Assembly: GCA_910579615.1 (NCBI GenBank)
Contig: CAJTUA010000009.1
Span: 27,701-91,700 of the forward strand
DNA: 64,000 nucleotides
Origin: an uncultured Lachnospiraceae bacterium
GTDB lineage: Bacteria; Bacillota; Clostridia; Lachnospirales; Lachnospiraceae
Direction: 5' to 3'
In this document: in pieces, positions 18,321 through 27,158 of the stretch
Numbering within the stretch: position 1 is the first letter of the stretch
Layout of the letters: every line of letters begins with the position of its first letter
Made by a program: the position numbers and the translations under genes
The notes under the pieces: model-generated
Database searches by the model: none
The model's input: the letters and a program-made list of their open reading frames with translations, nothing else
Told to the model about the DNA's origin: nothing

Positions 18321-18356
18321 TATGATTCCCTGCTGTTTCATTTATATTTTTTGCGG
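18315..18356. promoter_or_regulatory. 42-bp operator shared with the GH2 promoter, copy 1
   Basis: On the plus strand the box starts TTTCATTATGATTCCCTGC and ends TTTATATTTTTTGCGG. It matches 22076-22117 at 38 of 42 positions with no gap. It covers the -35 of the minus-strand DUF5107 promoter and directly abuts the -35 of the plus-strand araC promoter. The adjacent AraC protein is the obvious candidate binder; this is inferred from position and duplication. Confidence 0.75.
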
Positions 18357-18385
18357 TTGAAATTTTACCGTGAATCCGCTATGAT
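18357..18385 (+). promoter_or_regulatory. Promoter of the AraC-family gene
   Basis: TTGAAA (18357-18362) and TATGAT (18380-18385) are 17 bases apart, placed right after the shared box. The leader to the ATG at 18444 is about 50 bases. Binding at the box would touch this -35, so autoregulation is likely. Confidence 0.6.
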
Positions 18386-18443
18386 AAAAGGGGGGGGCGT
18401 GCTTCCCCCAAAAACCATCCAAAAAAATAAGGAGGAGCTTCCC

Positions 18444-19283
18444 ATGAAATCCTGCGAAAAATATATTGGCAGTCCGTCCGACTATTACATCCACACGCCG
18501 AGCGTCACCGCGAAACAGCTCTTTTTCTATCCATTGCAGTGCGGGCATTTCCTGTACGAGCCAGGCTATTTTTTAAGCCGCGAGGCTTTTGACAGCTTTT
18601 TGCTTATGTACGTGCAAAAAGGCAGCATGGCGTTAGAATATCAGGGCGAGAGGCGCGAAATCCATTCCGGGCAGTTTTTGTTCCTCAACTGCTATCTGCC
18701 GCATACTTACTACACGGACCAGGGCTGCGACTGCCTCTGGTGCCATTTTGACGCAGTATTGGCACACGGTTTTTATGACGCGGTTGTCTCCCAATCCGGT
18801 ACGGTGCTCACCCTGCCAAACCCGTACCCTGCCTTTGAGAAGCTAAATACCATCTACGAAATATTTAAAAACAGGAGCCCCATAAAGGAGCCCCTGATTT
18901 CCAAATACATTACGGACCTTCTGACTATCTTTCTTTTAAGTCCGCAAAAAAACGGGGATGCAATGCATCAGGCAGACCTTCTGGCCGAAACGATAACCTA
19001 TATCAACGAGCATTTTGCCGAGGATATCTCCGTTGAAATGCTCGCCCGGCGCACCGGGCTAAGCCCCTACCATTTTATCCGTGTCTTTTGCAGGCAGACC
19101 GGCTTTACGCCGCACCAGTACCTTGTCAATGCGCGCATTGCCGCCGCGAAATATTTACTGAAAAACTCTTCCCTCTCCACGAAAAGTATCTGTTTTAAGA
19201 CTGGGTTTTCCTGTGAAAGTGTTTTTTGCAGCGCGTTTAAAAAGCATCAGGGGATGACCCCGACGGCTTACCGCAATTCCTGA
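18444..19283 (+). CDS. AraC-family transcriptional regulator with cupin-like sensor domain
   Basis: 279 aa from the ATG at 18444, which has GGAGG upstream. Residues 20-130 are beta-rich with FLLMYVQKGSMALEYQGERR, SGQFLFLNCYLPHTYYT and CDCLWCHFD, the pattern of the AraC-type cupin arm that binds a sugar. Residues 180-279 hold two helix-turn-helix motifs (ISVEMLARRTGLSPYHFIRV and LSTKSICFKTGFSCESVF) and the usual end KKHQGMTPTAYR. It sits between the DUF5107-TPR and GH2 genes and overlaps the GH2 gene tail to tail by 16 bases. Both neighbours carry the 42-bp box, so it is the likely activator of both. Confidence 0.92.
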   Translation: MKSCEKYIGSPSDYYIHTPSVTAKQLFFYPLQCGHFLYEPGYFLSREAFDSFLLMYVQKGSMALEYQGERREIHSGQFLFLNCYLPHTYYTDQGCDCLWCHFDAVLAHGFYDAVVSQSGTVLTLPNPYPAFEKLNTIYEIFKNRSPIKEPLISKYITDLLTIFLLSPQKNGDAMHQADLLAETITYINEHFAEDISVEMLARRTGLSPYHFIRVFCRQTGFTPHQYLVNARIAAAKYLLKNSSLSTKSICFKTGFSCESVFCSAFKKHQGMTPTAYRNS

Positions 19284-21967
19284 GAGGATTTTTCCGCCAC
19301 CAGCCCTGCAATTACTTCCTCGCCAATCCGGTTTGCAGGCGTAAAATCCTCCGAATCCAGATAGGCGTAAATGCTGCGAAGCAATGCCCTGCATTCCGGG
19401 TATTGCTGCAGGTTGTGAAGCCCTAAGGAGGAGAAAAAGAGCCTTCCGTTGCCGCAGCGGCATTCCAGCAGCTGTGCCATCGGGCGCAGATACGCGTAGC
19501 TGTCAAGCTCCGCAACAATGGTTTTTATGCGTTCTGGCAAAATTACCGCGCGCTGTACTGCCATCACCCACCATTGCCAGTCCGTGTGAAACTCCGTCGG
19601 GAAATCCTGAAAAAGCGGGTGGTTCTCCTCAATCAGCTGCCCCATCCCTCCCTCCTGCCCGGCGAACGTGCCGACCGACCAGAAATCGGTTGTAAACTGC
19701 GCCTTTATGGAATTTGGCATACTTTCTTTTGTCGAATCCGGTGCAAGGTAAACAATCCCGCCCTCCTGCAATACCTTTTTTGCCTCCTCGTCAAAAAATC
19801 TTGTCTCGTATACTTTTTCCGGGCGTTCCACTTTTGCCGCCGGGTAAACCCAGAGCGGGTAATGGTTGCGTACCCCTGCGATTTCAACCGTCAATTCCAG
19901 CTTTGCCGCATGCAAAAAGCTTTCCAGGCAAATCACAAGCTCCCCTGCGCCTGTCAGTGTTCCTTGATGGCAGGTAAGCACTTCCCCGCCCATAAGCGCG
20001 CCCTGTACCTTTGTCCGCGCGTCTTCTGGCACACCACAGGCGACAAGCGTATAGCGCAGCGTTCCGCAAATATCCTCTTTCCCATAATTGGCAACCAAAA
20101 CGGATGCTTTTAAGGTTTCCGTATTCTCATACGTATATTTCCCAAGCAGCACAAGCGGAAGCTGCGCGCAAAAAAAGCTGCAAAACCTCTCTGGCTGTGC
20201 AAAAGCATACGGCTTTGGCACAAGGTGGGAATTCATCATGCCGACCAGCGCCGTTCCCTGTCCCGGAAAATCCTGCAGGCCAAGCAGGGAAAGCCCCGAC
20301 ATGGACGGTGTGCGCAGTACCGCCTCGACCTCCTCGCGGTAGCCGATAAGCGCAAGCTCCCCGGTCGCCGCAACCTGCCGCTCCCATTCCCCTGGCGCAA
20401 TCCCCTGCTCCCTTACACGTTTTTGTATCATCCGCAGATTTTCCGGCTCCGCCACACCGCAAAAATAAGATAGCTCCGAAAAATCCGGCAGCACTTCAAA
20501 CTGGCCAACTTCAAAGCCAAACACGGGCTTTTTGTAATTTTCCCTTAAAACCTGCATCGCGGCGGTGTAATTTTTTGATGCCCCCGGGTATTCTTTGTTG
20601 ATATAGCCTTCCATGTTCGCGAAGGTTCCCCGAAGCTCACCGCCGCAATGGCTCTGCGCCGTGTAAAAATCACTCTCCGCCTCACATCCGTTCCCGCCGT
20701 AATGATTGTTCGAGCCGTCCGCAATCAGCCTTGTCATATCCAGGGCGTGCGCCTGCCCTAAAAGCTCACGCATCCTCTCATGCCCCGCCTCGTCCGTCTG
20801 CAATTCATTGCCAAACGTCAGCATCACAAAGGAGGGATGGTTTGCGTAAAAAAGCAGCAGCTCACGCAATTCCGTCCGGTAATATGCATAACTTTCCTCC
20901 GTCAAAAACGCATTTTCCGGATTCCAGCAAGACAGCTCCGGCTGCAGCAAAAGCCCAAGGCGGTCCGCCGCCTCAAACGCCGCCCTTGGCGGGCAGTGCG
21001 AGTGGAAGCGCACATAGTTGACACCGTAGCGCTGATACCTTAAAAGCACCGTCCGCCATTCCTCCACGGTCATTGGCTCATGTCCGCTTTCCGGGAATTC
21101 CGCACAATTTACTTCGCCGCGCAGGAAAATGGTCCGCCCGTTTAGCGCAAGCCTTCCCCCGTGGTTTCCGGAAAAACTGCGGATACCAAAAAGGACGGTC
21201 ATCGGCTCTGGTCCATCCCCCTGTACCGTCAGCTCGTACAGCTCCCCTTCCCCCTCATCCCAGAGGCGCACATTCTTTGCAAGAGGCAGTTCCGTTACAA
21301 TTTCCGTCCTTCCGGCAGGAACATTTACCTCCACCTTCCCATCCTGTTGTAAGGCATCGCTTGTAATTGAAAGCTCGCCCTTCCATCCGCTTTCGGCCTC
21401 GATTTCAACATGGACACAAAGCCGGTCTGCAAGTGCATTCCCCCTGCCATCTGCACACACCGGATACACGCGCAATGCATGGAGAAAAACCGGCTCCTGC
21501 ACGCGGATGCGCAGATATCCCAACAGCCCGTTCCAGTTCGTCTGTGTCTCGTCTGTCGCGGTTGAAGAATACAGAATATCCTTCGCCGGAAGCCCCGGAT
21601 AGCGGTTGTCCGACAAAAACACCAGCTCATCCTCCCCCGAAAGCATTCCCGTCACTTCAAAAATATGGGGGCTTACAAGTGTCTGTGGGCGAAAATGGGC
21701 GGCCTCTTTTCCGTTTACAAAAAGGCGCAGGCATCTGGCGCGCTCCACCTCCACAAAAAGGCGCTTTCCCTGCGGTACTCTAAAATGCAGCTTTTTTATG
21801 AATTTTGCCTCCCCGGTAAAGGTGTGTTTTCTCATAAAGCGGGTCGGTAATGGTTCCTCCCCCAACCCAATTCCGTTTTCATCCAAAGTTCCCGGAAGCA
21901 TCATGCGGCAGGGCTTTGCGTCTCCGGCCATGACACTCCATAAACCGCTTAAATCATATGTCTCCAT
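19268..21967 (-). CDS. GH2 family beta-glycosidase
   Basis: 899 aa. It has the GH2 layout: sugar-binding jelly roll (about 1-160, with FVEVERARCLRLFVNGKEA), Ig-like domain (about 165-265) and TIM barrel (about 270-560). The barrel has LNGRTIFLRGEVN and NYVRFHSHCPPRAAFEAAD. The acid/base Glu lies in FGNELQ (about 388) and the nucleophile Glu in PVFGFEVGQF (about 486). A further C-terminal region of about 330 residues lacks an assigned domain. No signal peptide. It could be a beta-galactosidase, glucuronidase or mannosidase; the sequence alone does not decide. Its promoter carries the box found in front of the DUF5107 gene. Confidence 0.85.
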   Translation of the reverse strand: METYDLSGLWSVMAGDAKPCRMMLPGTLDENGIGLGEEPLPTRFMRKHTFTGEAKFIKKLHFRVPQGKRLFVEVERARCLRLFVNGKEAAHFRPQTLVSPHIFEVTGMLSGEDELVFLSDNRYPGLPAKDILYSSTATDETQTNWNGLLGYLRIRVQEPVFLHALRVYPVCADGRGNALADRLCVHVEIEAESGWKGELSITSDALQQDGKVEVNVPAGRTEIVTELPLAKNVRLWDEGEGELYELTVQGDGPEPMTVLFGIRSFSGNHGGRLALNGRTIFLRGEVNCAEFPESGHEPMTVEEWRTVLLRYQRYGVNYVRFHSHCPPRAAFEAADRLGLLLQPELSCWNPENAFLTEESYAYYRTELRELLLFYANHPSFVMLTFGNELQTDEAGHERMRELLGQAHALDMTRLIADGSNNHYGGNGCEAESDFYTAQSHCGGELRGTFANMEGYINKEYPGASKNYTAAMQVLRENYKKPVFGFEVGQFEVLPDFSELSYFCGVAEPENLRMIQKRVREQGIAPGEWERQVAATGELALIGYREEVEAVLRTPSMSGLSLLGLQDFPGQGTALVGMMNSHLVPKPYAFAQPERFCSFFCAQLPLVLLGKYTYENTETLKASVLVANYGKEDICGTLRYTLVACGVPEDARTKVQGALMGGEVLTCHQGTLTGAGELVICLESFLHAAKLELTVEIAGVRNHYPLWVYPAAKVERPEKVYETRFFDEEAKKVLQEGGIVYLAPDSTKESMPNSIKAQFTTDFWSVGTFAGQEGGMGQLIEENHPLFQDFPTEFHTDWQWWVMAVQRAVILPERIKTIVAELDSYAYLRPMAQLLECRCGNGRLFFSSLGLHNLQQYPECRALLRSIYAYLDSEDFTPANRIGEEVIAGLVAEKSSQELR

Positions 21968-22052
21968 GGTACGACCTCCTTTTTATGTTGCCCTTATATT
22001 TTTCTCTTTCCCTCTTTTCTTCCCTGCGGTTCGCTCTGTTGTTTTCTTTTTA

Positions 22053-22081
22053 AATATAACGCTTTCCCTCCCCGGTTTCAT
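22053..22081 (-). promoter_or_regulatory. Promoter of the GH2 gene
   Basis: On the minus strand ATGAAA (22081-22076) and TATATT (22058-22053) are 17 bases apart, identical in sequence and spacing to the DUF5107 promoter. The leader before the ATG at 21967 is about 80 bases. Sequence around the -10 (GCGTTATATTTA) is also close to the other promoter. Confidence 0.65.
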
Positions 22082-22117
22082 TATGATTCCCTGCGCTTTT
22101 GTTTATATTTTTTGCGG
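22076..22117. promoter_or_regulatory. 42-bp operator, copy 2 (GH2 promoter)
   Basis: On the plus strand it starts TTTCATTATGATTCCCTGC and ends TTTATATTTTTTGCGG; only four positions differ from 18315-18356. It sits at the same distance from the -10 as copy 1. No gene diverges here, so conservation cannot be explained by a divergent promoter. Confidence 0.75.
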
Positions 22118-22179
22118 CCGTGGCAGGATTTTACAGCCTGTTCGCATAAAAATCCATTCCACGGGAAGCGCATGAAAAC

Positions 22180-22217
22180 AAGTCCGCATCCCCCTGTTCC
22201 CAGGACGATGCGGACTT
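22180..22217 (-). terminator. Terminator after the methyltransferase gene
   Basis: AAGTCCGCATC (22180-22190) pairs exactly with GATGCGGACTT (22207-22217). On the minus strand it is followed by TTGTTTT, and it lies about 40 bases past the stop at 22259. Confidence 0.75.
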
Positions 22218-22258
22218 CCTTTGATGTCTTCTTCTATTCCTTATCGGATTTTGCGCCT

Positions 22259-23455
22259 TTATTTCTCCTTACACACCTGAAAAATGTAAAACTTCAAATA
22301 ATACGACTCCTCCGCCGCCCACAAAATCGGATGGTCCGGTGCCTGCGTGCGGTACTCCACCTGGCGCAGCCTTTTATGTACGCTGTGCGCCGCCTGCCCG
22401 ACCGTCTGCGAAAAAAGCTCCGGTGTCATAAAATGTGAGCACGAACAAGTTGCCAGATAACCGCCATCTTCCACCAACTTCATTGCCCTTAAATTTATCT
22501 CCCGGTAACCCTTCACCGCATTTTTCACGGAATCCCGCGATTTCGTAAACGCTGGCGGGTCAAGGATGACAAGGTCAAATTTCTCCCCCTTTTTCTCAAG
22601 TTCCGGCAGCAGTTCAAATACATCCGCACACAGAAACTGCACCCGCCCGCCCAGACCATTCAGCTGCGCGTTCACCCTTGCCTGCGCAATGCCAAGCTCC
22701 GAGGCATCCACCCCCATCACCTCGCGCGCGCCGCCAAGCCCTGCATTGAGCGCAAAAGAACCCGTATGCGTAAAGCAGTCCAGTACACGCATCCCTTTGC
22801 TTAGTTTCTGGATGGCAAGACGGTTATATTTCTGGTCAAGGAAAAACCCCGTTTTTTGCCCGTCCTGAATATCCACCTCATAGAGCACCCCATTTTCCTC
22901 AATCCGGACTTTGGTCTCAAACGGTGTTGTCAGAAAGCCCTTCACGCGCTCCATCCCCTCAAGGCTTCGCACCTTCGCGTCGCTGCGCTCGTAGATGCCG
23001 CGGATATGGATGCCGTCCTCTTTTAACATTCCGGTCAGGAGCGATAAAATCCTGTCCTTGATGCGGTCAATGCCAAGCGCAAGCGACTGCACAACAAGGA
23101 CATCTGAAAATTTGTCCACCACAAGCCCCGGAAGAAAATCCGCCTCGCCGAAAATGATACGGCAGCTTGCAGTATCCACCGTCCGCTTGCGGTATTCCCA
23201 TGCATCGCGCACACGCATTGCCAGAAAGTCCTCATCCATCTCCTGCCCCTTTTTCCGGCTCATCACGCGCACGCGGATTTTGGAATTCACATTGATGAAA
23301 CCCTTTGCGAGATAGTATCCGTCAAAATCCAGCACATCGACAAAATCCCCGTTTTCAAACGCCCCGTCCACCTTGTCGATTTCATTATCGTAAATCCAGA
23401 GACCGCCCGCCTTTAAGCTGCGCCCCTCCCCTTTTTTCAAAACAACCTGCGCCAT
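22259..23455 (-). CDS. Class I rRNA cytosine methyltransferase, RlmI-like
   Basis: 398 aa, the expected length of RlmI (23S rRNA m5C1962 methyltransferase). A PUA domain spans about 1-75 (VVLKKGEGRSLKAGGLWIYD). A linker domain follows with FGEADFLPGLVVDKF and TGFFLDQKYNR. The SAM-binding Rossmann fold has VLDCFTHTGSFAL, VMGVDAS and the catalytic loop FDLVILDPPAF near residue 300; a Cys-Ser-Cys-Ser-His stretch follows. It modifies rRNA and is a housekeeping gene. The upstream neighbour is GtrA. The exact target base is by family analogy. Confidence 0.88.
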   Translation of the reverse strand: MAQVVLKKGEGRSLKAGGLWIYDNEIDKVDGAFENGDFVDVLDFDGYYLAKGFINVNSKIRVRVMSRKKGQEMDEDFLAMRVRDAWEYRKRTVDTASCRIIFGEADFLPGLVVDKFSDVLVVQSLALGIDRIKDRILSLLTGMLKEDGIHIRGIYERSDAKVRSLEGMERVKGFLTTPFETKVRIEENGVLYEVDIQDGQKTGFFLDQKYNRLAIQKLSKGMRVLDCFTHTGSFALNAGLGGAREVMGVDASELGIAQARVNAQLNGLGGRVQFLCADVFELLPELEKKGEKFDLVILDPPAFTKSRDSVKNAVKGYREINLRAMKLVEDGGYLATCSCSHFMTPELFSQTVGQAAHSVHKRLRQVEYRTQAPDHPILWAAEESYYLKFYIFQVCKEK

Positions 23456-23521
23456 ACCGCCTCCCCTTTCCTTTTGCCCGTCGGTTCATAAGAACAAAGG
23501 CACTCCCGAAAAATCATTGTT

Positions 23522-24007
23522 TCACGAGGTCTTTTTCAAAAATACAAATAACTTGCTAAATACATAATTGAGTATAATCACAATCACCGCCAACGACGCT
23601 TTCACGATTAACCCGTTAAATTCCAGCTTTTTCACAAAAATCAGGATGCCCCCCTCTTCCACAAGGAAAGTCAGGAAACGCGCCGCATAAAATTTCAGTA
23701 TTTTGCGCCCCTCCGCAGGCCAGCCCTTAAATTTGCTGCGGAAAACCCAGAACGCATTGACCGCATAGGCAAACGCCACGGTCAGAACCCAGTCGATTGC
23801 ATTTCCGGTCAGTTCCTCCACACCGATTTTCTCCACAATCAGCCAGTATAATACCCAGTTGACCAAGGTGGTAAGCACCCCCGAAATCAGGTAAGTGATG
23901 ACCTCCCTTGTCATAAAAATATCCCAAAGCTTAAAAAACAGCTTTACAAGCGGATTTGTGCTTGCCCGCAGCGCGGACTGTTTTTTTGTTTTTTTTTCTG
24001 TCTCCAT
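23522..24007 (-). CDS. GtrA-family four-helix membrane protein
   Basis: 161 aa with four membrane helices. The family pattern is EVITYLISGVLTTLVNWVLY, then VLTVAFAYAVNAFWVFRSKF and FYAARFLTFLVEEGGILIFV. GtrA proteins help move lipid-linked sugars across the membrane or act beside glycosyltransferases. A Lys-rich N-terminus (TEKKTKKQSALR) is cytoplasmic. It lies 15 bases downstream of the GPH symporter gene and is probably cotranscribed with it. No glycosyltransferase gene is close by, so the lipid-linked substrate is unknown. Confidence 0.85.
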   Translation of the reverse strand: METEKKTKKQSALRASTNPLVKLFFKLWDIFMTREVITYLISGVLTTLVNWVLYWLIVEKIGVEELTGNAIDWVLTVAFAYAVNAFWVFRSKFKGWPAEGRKILKFYAARFLTFLVEEGGILIFVKKLEFNGLIVKASLAVIVIILNYVFSKLFVFLKKTS

Positions 24008-24022
24008 CTAAGATGCCCTCCC

Positions 24023-25462
24023 TCACGCACGTTTCTTCCGGCTGATTTCCTGCATTTTTTCTTTGTCAAGCTCATAGTGGTGTATCACGCACAAGCTAAA
24101 AATCCAACCGAGCATCGGCACGATACAGTACATAAAAATCGTCACCCCCGCAAGCTGCACCGTCAGCTCGTCCTCAACCTGCGGCAGCATGTCCGTAAAC
24201 CCAATCAGCGCCACGATAGCACCTACAAAAATCGTTGCGAGCGCCCCGATAACCTGGTCCACAAGGGCAAACAGCGCCCCCATAAAGCCCGGCACATACA
24301 GCCCGCTCCGGTATACCTCATAATCCGAACAGTCCGCAATCATCGGAACCACAATGCTGTTGCTGACCGACTTCGAACCGTTCAGGAAAATATAGATTGC
24401 CATAAACGCAATGGTTGTCCCGCACATGTTCGAAAATGAAATCACGGTCAGGTTCGCAAACATCAAAAACAGCGTCATAATCCCCTGGAAGAAAATCGCG
24501 GCATACATAAAAATCGTATAGGTATGCTTCTGCCCGATTCGCTGCGCAACCGACACCCCAAGTGTTACAATCACAAGGTTCGGCAGGATTGTCACAAGCC
24601 CTATCTGCCCTGCCATTGCATAATTTCCCATCATAATGCCAAACAGCATAACACCAACTGTCACATTATTGTAGACCGTCGAGGTGAAGCGGTTCATGGA
24701 AGCTGAGGCCACCAGCTGGCGGATTGGGCGGTTATGGCGCAGCACTTCCCAGTAATCACGCAGTTTTATTTTCTTGCTCCCCACCCCGACATTGTAAAAT
24801 TCCGGGCGGTCTTTGTTCCAGATGCCAATGATGCCAAGTACCGTGCAGAGAATGGAAATCCCCGCAATCACAAGCGTAAATTCCTTAAAAAGTGCCGGGT
24901 TCGTATAGCCGCCGTACTTCGGCACAAGATACGCGGACGCATACAGCGCGATGCCGCCGTATGCCGAAGTTACAAAAAGGGAATCAAAATAGCTCACGAG
25001 CGGGCGCATTTTGGGGTTGTCCGTCATTACCGTCTGCCCGGACTTTGCGACAATCATCTGAAACGTATACCCAAACACATAGACGACATAAACCAATATA
25101 AAATATGGCAGCCGCAGTGCCATCGGCACGAGATGCGTTGTATTAAACATGAAATATACACTGATTAGCATCAAAAAATTCCCCAATACCATGAACGGCC
25201 GGAATTTCCCAAACTTCCCTTCCGAGCGGTCCACGATAAAGCCAATCATCGGGTCAATCAGCCCGTCAAACACGCGCAGCGCTGTCAGAAGCGCCGAGGC
25301 AAAAACTACCGTAAAGCCCACGACTCCATTGACGTAGTATGCCACATATTCCATCAATACCAAATATAGCGTTGCTGCTGCTGAATTTAGCGAGAACAAC
25401 GCTATCTGAAACGCACTCGCATTGTTATATGCCGGGTCTAGTTTCTTTGTTGAAAATAACAT
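24023..25462 (-). CDS. GPH-family (MelB-type) sugar cation symporter, MFS
   Basis: 479 aa from the ATG at 25462; the frame opens three codons earlier with TTG, which has no usable ribosome-binding site. About 12 membrane helices. The family signature of glycoside-pentoside-hexuronide:cation symporters is present: ALRVFDGLIDPMIGFIVDRS followed by KFGKFRPFMVLGN in the loop between helices 2 and 3. A C-terminal half with MIADCSDYEVYRSG matches the second GPH motif. It imports a sugar with Na+ or H+. It has its own promoter and operator-like palindrome. Sugar specificity is not visible; the nearby GH2/GH42/GH130 enzymes suggest an oligosaccharide. Confidence 0.88.
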   Translation of the reverse strand: MLFSTKKLDPAYNNASAFQIALFSLNSAAATLYLVLMEYVAYYVNGVVGFTVVFASALLTALRVFDGLIDPMIGFIVDRSEGKFGKFRPFMVLGNFLMLISVYFMFNTTHLVPMALRLPYFILVYVVYVFGYTFQMIVAKSGQTVMTDNPKMRPLVSYFDSLFVTSAYGGIALYASAYLVPKYGGYTNPALFKEFTLVIAGISILCTVLGIIGIWNKDRPEFYNVGVGSKKIKLRDYWEVLRHNRPIRQLVASASMNRFTSTVYNNVTVGVMLFGIMMGNYAMAGQIGLVTILPNLVIVTLGVSVAQRIGQKHTYTIFMYAAIFFQGIMTLFLMFANLTVISFSNMCGTTIAFMAIYIFLNGSKSVSNSIVVPMIADCSDYEVYRSGLYVPGFMGALFALVDQVIGALATIFVGAIVALIGFTDMLPQVEDELTVQLAGVTIFMYCIVPMLGWIFSLCVIHHYELDKEKMQEISRKKRA

Positions 25463-25512
25463 CTCTCCCAATTCCTTTCCAATTTATACCTATTATACAC
25501 GATGCCATTCAT

Positions 25513-25541
25513 ATTTTACATACCGTGACAGACTTTGTCAA
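25513..25541 (-). promoter_or_regulatory. Promoter with overlapping palindrome for the GPH symporter
   Basis: On the minus strand TTGACA (25541-25536) and TAAAAT (25518-25513) are 17 bases apart. The plus strand TGACA GACTT TGTCA at 25526-25540 is an inverted repeat overlapping the -35, a good position for a repressor. A second TATAAT-like element lies closer to the gene. Confidence 0.55.
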
Positions 25542-25658
25542 TTTAAGATTTCCTTAAAATTGAAAAACATGCAATCTCCAAAGGATGTTGCTTTTTCAGC
25601 TCTCCATCAATCAAACCCACGCGCCTCCGCCTCGCGCCTTGTGGTTCGGCGCTCCAGT

Positions 25659-25687
25659 TTGCATTTTCTGTTTGTTTGTGGTATAAT
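25659..25687 (+). promoter_or_regulatory. Promoter of the ankyrin gene
   Basis: TTGCAT (25659-25664) and a perfect TATAAT (25682-25687) are 17 bases apart, and TGG before the -10 makes it an extended -10. The ankyrin ATG is at 25761. Confidence 0.7.
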
Positions 25688-25760
25688 GGCATTAAGAAGG
25701 ACTATACTTTACCGACAACAATCCAGCAAATGGGAATTGCCCCTGAAAGGAGGATCTGCC

Positions 25761-26573
25761 ATGAAAAAACTGTTTACTGCCATCCGTCAGGGCAAGCTGG
25801 AGGAAGTTGCCGCCATTCTGGACAAAAAACCGGCTCTGATCTCCTGCCTTGCCAAGGCTCCGCCCAAGAAGGACGACGGCCAGTCACCGTTGATGGTGGC
25901 CATCAAGAGCGACAACCTGGAGGTGGCCCACCTGCTCCTGAACCGGGGGGCGGATGTGAACTTCGCGGACGGCATCAACCCCTATGGCATCAACTTCTCC
26001 GCCCCCATCTGGTACGATGCCGTGGTCCAGTGCTTTATGCGGGCAAGGCACACTGTAGGTTCCGACCCGGAGCGCAGTAAGGGCTATTTCCTGCTGCTGC
26101 GGCGTATGCTGGACATGGGGATGGACCCCAACCGTAAAACCTCCTATGGCCTCACCGCCTGGCAGCATGCTCTGGAGCAGTATGACCAGTTCGCCCACGA
26201 TTCTTATCCCAGCTACTGTGTAGAAACAGCCAAGGAGGAAAACCGGCGGCTGCGGGAGATGCTCAAGGCTGTGCTGGACGAGCTGCTAAAGCACGGGGCG
26301 GATATCCACACCTTCATACCGCCCAACAAAGAGGGCCTGTCCCACGTCTCGGTGATCCTGCGGAATCTGGATGAGAACCGGGAACTGCTGGACGGTCTGC
26401 ACGGTCTGGACCCGGATTCCAACACCTTCAAGCCCTACATTGAAACATACCGGGGGAAGGAACGGCTGGTCACGCCCTCCCGCACCGTAGAGGACTACCG
26501 ACAGGAGTACGAGCGCAAGTGGCGGGAGCTAGAGCCAGTGCTTCGTGCCTACTATAAAAAGGCACACGGTTGA
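25761..26573 (+). CDS. Ankyrin-repeat protein
   Basis: 270 aa from the ATG at 25761 with AGGAGG upstream; the frame is open further upstream but has no better start. Residues 1-75 contain ankyrin-type repeats (FTAIRQGKLEEVAAILDKKP, then SPLMVAIKSDNLEVAHLLLN, RGADVNF), and further ones near 130-200 (TAWQHAL, LLKHGADIHTFIP). Ankyrin repeats bind other proteins. Codon use differs from neighbours: Leu is nearly always CTG and GGG/CGG codons are common. It sits next to an AT-rich membrane gene, so it may have been acquired. No partner is evident. The function is unknown. Confidence 0.8.
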   Translation: MKKLFTAIRQGKLEEVAAILDKKPALISCLAKAPPKKDDGQSPLMVAIKSDNLEVAHLLLNRGADVNFADGINPYGINFSAPIWYDAVVQCFMRARHTVGSDPERSKGYFLLLRRMLDMGMDPNRKTSYGLTAWQHALEQYDQFAHDSYPSYCVETAKEENRRLREMLKAVLDELLKHGADIHTFIPPNKEGLSHVSVILRNLDENRELLDGLHGLDPDSNTFKPYIETYRGKERLVTPSRTVEDYRQEYERKWRELEPVLRAYYKKAHG

Positions 26574-26666
26574 GCCATGAGGAATTGAGGAAGAATTACC
26601 ATATCTTTTACGCACAAAAGCAATCTTAAATGAAAGCAAGACAACTTTTCGCCGGAGGACAATCGT

Positions 26667-27158
26667 ATGTTTGGAAATTGGGGATTTTCTTATATCGGAT
26701 TCCTCTTTTTACTGATGTTATTTATTCCCAATATAATATGGTCAAAAGGAAAACCACAAGGGTATACATCTGAAAAAGAAAACAGAATCTTACTATTCTT
26801 TGAAAGATTGGGGGAGGTATTGACTTGTTGCTGTTCGTTGGTATTTTCCGATTTTAATTTACATGAATGGACATATTGGTCTTTATGGCTGATTGCAGCT
26901 TTTATTTTAATGATAATGTATGAAGCATGGTGGGTGCGTTATTTTCGGAGCAAACGCAGGTTATCAGACTTTTACAGCAGCTTTTTAGGTATACCCCTTG
27001 CCGGGGCAACGCTGCCAGTTATTGCTTTTTTCATGTTGGGAATATACGGAAAAGTTGTATGTATGTTAATAGCAACGCTTATTTTAGGTATCGGTCATAT
27101 AGGCATACATATTCAGCACAAAAAAAGTATTGATATTGAGAATCAGAAAGAGGTTTAA
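26667..27158 (+). CDS. Small AT-rich membrane protein of unknown function
   Basis: 163 aa, ATG preceded by GGAGG. About four hydrophobic helices: YIGFLFLLMLFIPNIIW near the start, WSLWLIAAFILMIMYEAWW, GATLPVIAFFMLGIYG and VVCMLIATLILGIGHIGIHI, with a basic tail. I recognise no catalytic motif. The gene is visibly AT-rich, with TTA, ATA, AAA and TTT codons, the opposite of the CTG-rich ankyrin gene 90 bases upstream. This suggests foreign origin. It ends at a TAA beside an inverted repeat and possible gene remnants. Confidence 0.7.
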   Translation: MFGNWGFSYIGFLFLLMLFIPNIIWSKGKPQGYTSEKENRILLFFERLGEVLTCCCSLVFSDFNLHEWTYWSLWLIAAFILMIMYEAWWVRYFRSKRRLSDFYSSFLGIPLAGATLPVIAFFMLGIYGKVVCMLIATLILGIGHIGIHIQHKKSIDIENQKEV

